Source of the DNA: Ditylenchus dipsaci
Taxonomy: Eukaryota; Nematoda; Chromadorea; Rhabditida; Anguinidae
Assembly: GCA_004194705.1 (NCBI GenBank)
Contig: SADC01001227.1
Coordinates: 248,001-312,000 of the forward strand
DNA length: 64,000 bases
Direction of reading: 5' to 3'
The notes beneath the pieces were generated by a model. The model was not told where the DNA came from. It was given only the letters and a program-made list of their open reading frames with translations, and did no database searches. A program made the position numbers and the translations under genes. Positions within the stretch are counted from its first letter, which is position 1; every line of letters starts with the position of its first letter. This document shows, piece after piece, positions 57,690 to 64,000 of this stretch.

Positions 57690-58240
57690 AAAATTTGAAA
57701 AATTTGAATTGGCGCCTTTTGAATTTTAAAGAGAATAAGGGCTGTATTGGGAGGGGAAAGGAATAAAAGGGACCACTTTTAAAACAGAACGATAGAAAAG
57801 TAAATATACGTATTCTTCGACTGCCTCACCATGTTTTTCAACTGGGCCGTCGCAAAAAGATACTCTATATGCATTTTATGGTCAAGTGTACTTCTCGGAA
57901 TCATGTCTAAGGTAAGTGCGTGCGCGCATCTCTAACTCTCAAGCCTCCTGCGCCCCCTTAGGGGGCGCAGGGGGCTTGGGGGCTTGGAGTTGAGATGCGC
58001 GCACTCACTTACCTTAGACACAAATCACTCGAAAGTGACTCTGGATGCATGAAAAAGCATGCATACCAGAGTTTATTATGCGATAGGCCCCAGTATTCAA
58101 AACTATGTTCAACATCTTCTTGTTAATGGGCCTGTGTGATTAGTGGCCACCTTTTATTCCCTTCCTCTCCCCTTGCAGCCCTTATTTTATTTTAAAAATG
58201 TTTTGGCGCCAATTCAAATTTTTCAAATTTTGACTAAAAA
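57690..58240 (+). repeat. Foldback with multi-hairpin repeat, copy 3
   Basis: Outer arms AAATTTGAATTGGCGCC and GGCGCCAATTCAAATTT; inner arms GGGCTGTATTGGGAGGGG and its partner. The core stems are the same as copies 2 and 4, with a very strong CTGCGCCCCCTTAGGGGGCG hairpin near 57955. Confidence 0.7.
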
Positions 58241-58241
58241 C

Positions 58242-59709
58242 TAGAGATGGGAACAAACAATATATTGGTATTGGGATATTGGGGTATTGGGTCAAATAAA
58301 GGCGTTAATATTGGTATTGGATATTGGTTGGTGACTTTCAAGAATATTGGTATTGGTATTGGGTTTGGCAAAAATATTGGGTGCTAAATAATGAAATTTT
58401 TCCAATGGAAATTTCAAATTTTCACTCATATTTCTCATTTTTTGGCCTAATGGATGACATTAAACAAATTTTATTTATTATTATTTCATTGATTCACTTA
58501 AATTGTCTTTTTTCGAAGAAAAAACTTGAAGGGGACGTGTACTTTAGGTCCGGAATATTTAAAAAGTTATCTCGAGCGGAAAATCAATGTAAACAAATTT
58601 GTTTTCCTTCTTAACACCATCTTCATCAGCAAATATCAACAGTCTCACAATTTTCTGAATCACTACATCAATTATTTTGAAAATTTGTAAGGCAAATAAA
58701 ACAACTGCAGCATGACTTCGGAGGAAACTCATTTTTAAAATTTTGGAACTTCTTACAACTAGAAGCGACATTTTTTATGTGCGCGGTGGTATTAGTCTTG
58801 CAGCTAGACTGGTAAACAGTCAGATCTTGTCGCTGCCAAGAATTGTTTTGCTGCTAACCACGCATTATATGATATCCAGTGTGGAAACCACGCTCGAATC
58901 AAGAACATAATCCAGATATATGAATATGGACGCTTGATGATTTGAGAATTGCAATCGCAACTCTAGGGCCAGTTTTTGCTAAAGCATATTCTACCAGGAT
59001 TGAGAGAAAGAGGGAACACGGGGCTCTGTCTAGAAGGGTCAATGCTGGAGCAGTATTCTCGTACAGAGATAAATTTCATAAGAAATATGTTTTTACCGGC
59101 TTTCCGCTCAAGACAAATTTTTGAATATGCCGGACCTGAACTACACACCCCCTTTAAATACCTTCCTATACTCAAAACTTTTTGGTGATTAAAAAAACTA
59201 ATGTCAGAAGTTCTTACCCAGAAGTGATTTTTTAAACAAAATCGAGTTTTCTTTTCCACAATTGTGCAACACCATAACAAGATTTATTTCAAATGATTTC
59301 TCCCACATTCGACAGCTGGTGCAATGACATTAATTTTTCGTCCAAAAATCAGTTCGCCCTATAAATTCAGATCGTCCGAAATTTAATTCGTACAAACTTG
59401 AGTTTAAAAATTGCTCGATTATTCGATTTCCGAGCACATTTCAACTAATAACCTAATAAAAACCGAAATAGATCAAGTTTCGTTTCTTCATGCCAAAAAA
59501 TCAGTTCCAGTGTGTTACTAAATCGAGATTAGACTGAATTAGGGAATTTTTTTCAATATTTTGGTGAAAAAATAGACTTTTGAAAAAATATTGGTATTGG
59601 CCCAATATATTGGGGTTCACATCTTTGAAATATTGGTATTGGTATTGGGTCTAGAGAGGGCCAAAAAATATTGGTATTGGTATTGGGCAAACGCAAATGC
59701 CCATCTCTA
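58242..59709 (+). mobile_element. hAT-like element with exact 8-bp duplication
   Basis: Ends TAGAGATGGG and CCCATCTCTA, flanked by CTAAAAAC on both sides (58234-58241, 59710-59717). Subterminal ATTGGTATTGG repeats occur at both ends. A short frame near 59100 reads SRQIFEYAG, faintly like the SERxFSxAG signature at the C-terminus of hAT transposases. No intact transposase. A fragmentary relative lies at 43263-43410 and 45330-45740. Confidence 0.7.
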
Positions 59710-59994
59710 CTAAAAACCAATGTGGACAATTACCCCCTGTGGATCGAAAATTTTTTTTTCTCAGACTTAAAAAAACAGCCGGCTTTCACATGAAATCGGG
59801 GTCGAGAAACACGAATATGAGGTAATCTCATCGATCTGATCACTCGCCGTGGGGAGGGGATTCTATACTCAAGCCGGGAAAGCAATTTTTTCAAAAAAAA
59901 AATTTTAAAAAAAAATTTTCTTAGGTCCCTGGCAAAAATATGTGAAAAAATCTCGAAAAAAATATTTTCTAACTGGGGCCAAAACATTTTAAAA

Positions 59995-60470
59995 GGGAAT
60001 AAGGGCTGTGATGGTATGGGAAAGTAATGAAAGCGTCCACTTATACATGAGAACGATAAAAAAGTTCATTGTACACAATTTTAGCTATCTTACTATGTTA
60101 TTCAAGATGAGCCGTGGAAAAAAATTTTGCATTTTATGATCAAGAGTGCTTCTCGGAATGACGTCTAAGGTAAGTGAGTGCGCGCATCTCTAACTCTCAA
60201 GCCACCTGCGCCCCCTTCGGGGGCGCAGGGGGCTTGAAGGCTTGGAGTTGAGATGCGCACACCCACATACCTTAGACACAAATCACTCGATAGTGACTCT
60301 GGATGCATGAAAAAGCATGCATACCAGAGTTTATTTATGCGATAGGCCCCAGTATTCAAAACTATGTTCAACATCTTCTTGTTAATGGGCCCTGTGTGAT
60401 TAGTGGCCACCTTTTATTCCCTTCCTCTCCCCTTGCAGCCCTTATTTTATTTTAAAAATGTTTTGGCGCC
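59995..60470 (+). repeat. Foldback with multi-hairpin repeat, copy 4
   Basis: GGGAATAAGGGCTGTGATGG opens it; the inverted partner near 60410-60450 is TTCCCTTCCTCTCCCC with GCAGCCCTTATT. The core contains CACCTGCGCCCCCTTCGGGG and the same flanking stems. Confidence 0.7.
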
Positions 60471-60670
60471 AATTCAAAAAACTTTTTTTCGAGATTTTTC
60501 TTATATTTTTGCCTTGGGAGCCTAGAAAAAATTTTTTTTTGGTAAAAAATGTTTTTGAAAAAAATTGCTTTCTCAATTCTAAAAACGTGTTTTCTCGACG
60601 TTAAACACCAAAAGAAGCAATATTGAGATGATTTTGGGCGTTTTTGGACGAAGTACACATTGTGTACTTT

Positions 60671-61336
60671 AGCCATACGGTATCTTTGAATAAAACGCAC
60701 GTTTCTTGGGGGCAGGGATTAGAGTATTTACAATATTTGCAATAAGCTCAGGGAAGCTTTAAAGCTCAATCAATGCAGTGACGCCGAAATTGACAGTGTA
60801 TTGAGGAATCAAAATACTAAACTCTACCAGTGTAATATCGTTACACAAATTCGCTCACAAGTTTGACTAGGCTACACTTTTCTGTTGTTTGAGCTATGAA
60901 TCACTGTCATGTGTTACCATGCAAAGGAGCCTAATAAAACAACATTTACACTCCAGGTGTTCTGAAGCATTAAGTTTTTGATCCGTCAATGTGATTTATA
61001 TTGAACTTCAACACATAGTTACTGAAATGTTTGGTCAGAATTACAAAAACGTTATGTAGCCTGCAGATGACTTATAAAAAGGGGTGGAAAAACTCGATCT
61101 AAAATAGTCACCCTTCTGCAAGATTTCGATCTCCTTGCATCATCACTCGGTAAAAAAATTATATTAGAAAGAAAACACCTATTTTTTAGAAGTAAAAGAT
61201 ACTCTCCTGCGTTACAAATAAAGCCCCACCAAAAGACTGTAACTTGCGATTTATCGAAACCAGGGTGTTTCAACAAAATATTTTATAAACGATAGAACAC
61301 AACAATGTCCGATAACAGAACAGCAGAATTCTCGAC
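60671..61336. other. Gap between the repeats and RPS9
   Basis: No inverted repeats or exons noticed. The last 80-100 bases next to the RPS9 stop are probably its 3' UTR; I see no clear AATAAA. Confidence 0.35.
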
Positions 61337-62861
61337 TTAATCTTCCTCTTCTCCATCAGAGCCTCCCTTCTCGACTCCCTTCTTCAAGTTACGGCGCTTG
61401 ACACGCCCAGGTCGACCACCTGAATTATATCAAAATTAGTGCTCTCATTAAAGAAGAAGCTTGAAATGACAGAAATTCATTTCCACTCACCAGCAAAGGG
61501 AGACTTGGAAGAAAAGTCAATGTGCTTTTGAGAATCCAGTCGAACTTCAAATGATGGAATGTTGACAACCTGTCTGCGCACTCTGCAAATGTCAAAATAA
61601 TTAAATGGGCAGTTATAGTTATAGTATATTATGTTGATTATTTGAAAATCGTGTTTTTACTGGCTGATTTAAATAATTCTATGCTTTCCCGTAGTTTTGT
61701 AAAAAAGTTTTTTTGCGTTCTTGTAGATTTTTTTATTAACTAATTGCAGTGGTTCAAGTTTGGTAGCCGTTTCGTTTTCAAATGTGTTTCTGAAAAACCT
61801 AAAAATTGCAATTTTTGCTTGCTTATATAAGCTCTGACAGATGCAGTTTTCTACCGTCGATTCACTAAGCACTTCCTCGAGAATGAAAAAATTCGTTTCT
61901 GGCATTGTGTTTTTAATACTTTTGGTGTCAACCCCACAGAAGAAAAAGGGCAAAAATATAAAAATTAGTCTTACACAAATGAAAAAAACTTATTCGGCGG
62001 ACTTTATTAGAGAGTATACAGTAAATGAGTATAGCAGTCATTGTGAATTTTATTGCTGTTCAGAATTTTCCGTTCAAAAAGTTATTTTATTAAAAATAGG
62101 CTTTCAAGGTCCGTCGGGAAATTTTGAGATAAAAAAATTCGAGATTTGGAAAATAAGTTTTGGGAATTATATTTTGTGTAAATTTGGCTAGATTGTAGAA
62201 ATTTCATAAAGTTCATTCTTTTTCGCCAAAAATTGTGTACATATCATCATATTTCGATAAATTTACCGATAACAGCATTTTTAAGAATTTGATATTATTC
62301 ATAGAACTGACAGTCAAAGAAAATACGGTTTGAAAGTAGACCTTATCATTTACTAGGGTAATGGACCCCTACCCTCTAAAACTTTTTTTAATGTTTAGAC
62401 AAAGATCTTACCGAATATGCTTCTGACGGATGAGAACACGGGCATGATGAATGGACTTGGCAAGCCCTAGCTTAAAAACTTGGGTCTGCAAACGGCGCTC
62501 CAAGAAATCTTCTACTCTAAGACCAAGAACGTAATCGAGCTTCATCTTGTCTTCACTGAGCACTCCAATGCGAACAAGGCGGCGCAACAATGCATTTCCC
62601 TCAAACAACCGCTTTGGGTCTTTGTCCTCCAGTGTCAGAAGATCACGAGCACGCTTTCGGATCTTAGCCAGAGTCAGCTTCACTCGCCAGACTTCGCACT
62701 TGTTTCGGAGGCCAAATTCCCAATAAGCTTCAGCTCCTACAAAAAGGTGTTAAAAGACATGTTTTATTTGAATCAGTATTTACCTGATCCAAACGCTCTT
62801 TCTCAAAAGGTCGGCGAGGAACGTCGTAGACTTTAGAGAAGACATGCTTGACACGTGGCAT
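61337..62861 (-). CDS. rps-9: 40S ribosomal protein S9 (uS4)
   Basis: Binds 18S rRNA in the small subunit and acts early in its assembly. Exons in transcript order: 62861-62784, 62736-62412, 61582-61491, 61419-61337. It starts [20 protein letters not shown], then [37 protein letters not shown], the S4 RNA-binding domain [60 protein letters not shown] and a basic then acidic tail ending GEEED. Corrected length is 192 residues; animal S9 is 194. Near 62719-62721 the run CCC should be CCCC: without that base, exon 2 goes out of frame after KLIG and meets an early stop. Because the gene is essential, introns are intact and the rest is conserved, this is most likely a sequence error. Confidence 0.95.
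61583..62411 (+). other. RPS9 intron 2 with a possible nested ORF on the opposite strand
   Basis: An 829-base intron. On the plus strand TATATA at 61824-61829 precedes a 116-codon open frame (61841-62191). An internal Met at 61883 starts [16 protein letters not shown], which resembles a signal peptide, followed by a Lys-rich and then Cys-containing body. No family is recognised. AT-rich chance ORFs are common here, so this is only a candidate. Confidence 0.25.
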
Positions 62862-63463
62862 CTTGATTTACTTCCTATGAATAATAGAAATTAGTTTAAA
62901 AAAAATCGAACAAGCAAACGTTTCACACAAATAGAAATTTATTGGAAGTCCAAGAAAAGTAAAAGAAGCACATCCTACTTGGTTATACAGTAGAATAACA
63001 ATTTGCGGCATTTGCAGCACCTCGCCAATCCAAGCAAGACAAATCTTTTTTCAACTATGTTATTTTTGAAAATTATTTATTTCTGTCAACAATTTGTGAG
63101 AATTCATATTGTCTTTACGAATGTGTCAATAGTTGAACTTCTTCACATTGCTTTTGAAACACATGGAATCAGTCGATTGTGCAACATTTTTAGTCTTTAT
63201 ATAATATTTGCCATATGTCCGTCCCACATTTTTTTTTAAATTCTACAGCCTCAGGGGATTACTACTCATTTGCGCAAAACTCATTTGCGCAAACTCATTT
63301 GCGCAAAACTCATTTGCGCAAGCTCATTTGCGCGAAACTCATTTGCGCAAATTTTTTTTCAAAGTTGCAGGTTCGGATTTCGGTGGTAGCAGAAATTATT
63401 TTTTCTTGTCTGAAATAGTTTTAAAGGCTCAGGAAGCCGCAGGATAATGAGGAAAACCAATGC
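62862..63463. other. RPS9 upstream region and a short tandem repeat
   Basis: Just upstream of the RPS9 start the minus strand has CATAGGAAGTAAATCAAG, an AG-ended site that could be a splice or trans-splice acceptor. 63269-63350 is five copies of CTCATTTGCGCAAA. Otherwise nothing recognised. Confidence 0.4.
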
Positions 63464-63861
63464 AAAATCATAGCCGCGGTATTTAGTAAGCTTCGAGTGT
63501 GGTATTGCAACTGCGTTCGTAAGACTAAAATTCACTGCGGTGTATGCGATCGACCGCAGCTGAACAACCCTAAACTAAGTTAACAAACTAACTCTAATAT
63601 TGTCAAAGGAAGTCCTGTTAGTCACGTCAAATATTAATAGTAGCGCATCTGCATCTCTGTAGTATGAGGCAGTAATTGAGCGAAATCTGTAAATTCATAC
63701 CAGCTGTAGAAATTGAAGCCATTTCAAAAAAAACCATTTACGAACCATGGGCTGGCCAATGGGTATCACTGCTTATGGTCATTTTCGGCAATTTTTTTTT
63801 TATTAAAATTTTGTTCTCTTTACATTTCAGGCGGTGAAAGGTGAAAAAACATCCTTTTAAG
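63464..63861 (-). pseudogene. Second copy of a Rab26/37 exon with flanking intron
   Basis: The exon copy at 63686-63593 encodes FRSITASYYRDADALLLIFD and the following residues exactly. Its only difference from the first copy that I see is a silent change (GTC to GTG, Val). Acceptor and donor are intact. No other Rab exon is visible nearby, so this is a duplicated fragment or part of a paralogue running off the window. Confidence 0.75.
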
Positions 63862-64000
63862 CAACATAAAGGGCAAAGTTTCAAGTATGCACTTAAAAAG
63901 ACTCCTGAAAAAAGTCTTTTTTGTCGCGCGGCAAATCCGAAAAAAGTCCTTTTTGTCGCGCGACAAAACATAAACGACAAAAAAGGGAAAAGTCTTTTTT
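63862..64000. repeat. Edge repeat with TGTCGCGCGACA palindromes
   Basis: Units combining AAAAAAGTCTTTTTT with TTGTCGCGCGGCAAA repeat at the right edge; it looks like one end of another foldback cut by the window border. Confidence 0.5.

Larger units (their letters stand above)
57430..60670. repeat. Interrupted 3.2-kb inverted repeat with nested elements
   Basis: The outer arms 57430-57660 match the reverse complement of 60590-60670 plus 59765-59890 (shared CGTTGAGAAAACACGTTTT and GTCGAGAAACACGAATATG). Within lie a foldback at 57690-58240 (hairpin copy 3), a hAT-like element at 58242-59709, and a third foldback at 59995-60470 (hairpin copy 4). Confidence 0.65.

Noticed and set aside
61669..61953. 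94-codon minus-strand frame in RPS9 intron 2
   Set aside because: It lies on the RPS9 strand within an intron, has no family resemblance and no matching splice phases.
63269..63350. CTCATTTGCGCAAA repeats as a possible array
   Set aside because: A simple 14-15-bp minisatellite with no variable spacers.

Overview
The window is eukaryotic, AT-rich and dense in repeats. It most likely comes from a nematode; a mermithid or other enoplean would fit, but that is inference. Three things point this way: a nuclear receptor whose ligand-binding domain looks like the expanded nematode NHR family, short introns (many 41-80 bp) with TTTTCAG- or TTTTAG-type acceptors, and single-copy animal genes split into many small exons. 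All gene models were built by hand from splice sites, exon phases and family resemblance.

Six genes can be read. (1) 1608-10076 (+): a nuclear hormone receptor in eight exons. (2) 14304-26692 (+): a homeodomain-interacting protein kinase (HIPK) in 23 coding exons, phase-consistent throughout and 1282 residues long. (3) 29588-30738 (+): a D-aspartate/D-amino-acid oxidase that breaks off before its C-terminal third. (4) 33404-34836 (-): the WD-repeat nucleoporin Nup43. (5) 47169-55077 (-): a Rab26/Rab37-type small GTPase in nine exons ending in a CCS prenylation tail. (6) 61337-62861 (-): ribosomal protein S9 in four exons. Their roles are unrelated (transcription, kinase signalling, D-amino acid breakdown, nuclear pore, vesicle traffic, translation), and nothing suggests operons.

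Five of the six genes contain isolated one-base frame breaks, most of them in homopolymers; one lies inside ribosomal protein S9. Residual long-read consensus errors explain this better than five pseudogenes. HIPK has none.

Nearly everything between exons is inverted or tandem repeat. Recognisable classes are: TA-flanked foldback MITEs whose ends read TACAGTCAA..CTC or TACCGTA..CTCTA (pogo/Tigger-like by inference); TA-flanked CAGGGT MITEs; hAT-like elements with exact 8-bp target duplications; a TTAA-flanked piggyBac-like element; an element whose terminal inverted repeats are tandem arrays; a four-copy multi-hairpin repeat; tRNA-derived fragments; and minisatellites. Several lie inside one another, and in two places the opposite arm of a palindrome preserves the empty insertion site.

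Layout: 1-1.6 kb repeats; 1.6-10.1 NHR; 10.1-14.2 repeats, then a repeat-poor stretch upstream of HIPK; 14.2-27.2 HIPK and its 3' UTR; 27.2-29.6 foldbacks; 29.6-30.7 oxidase; 30.7-33.4 repeats; 33.4-34.8 Nup43; 34.9-47.1 a 12-kb gene-free repeat block; 47.1-55.1 Rab; 55.1-61.3 repeats including nested foldbacks; 61.3-62.9 RPS9; 62.9-64 repeats including a second copy of one Rab exon.
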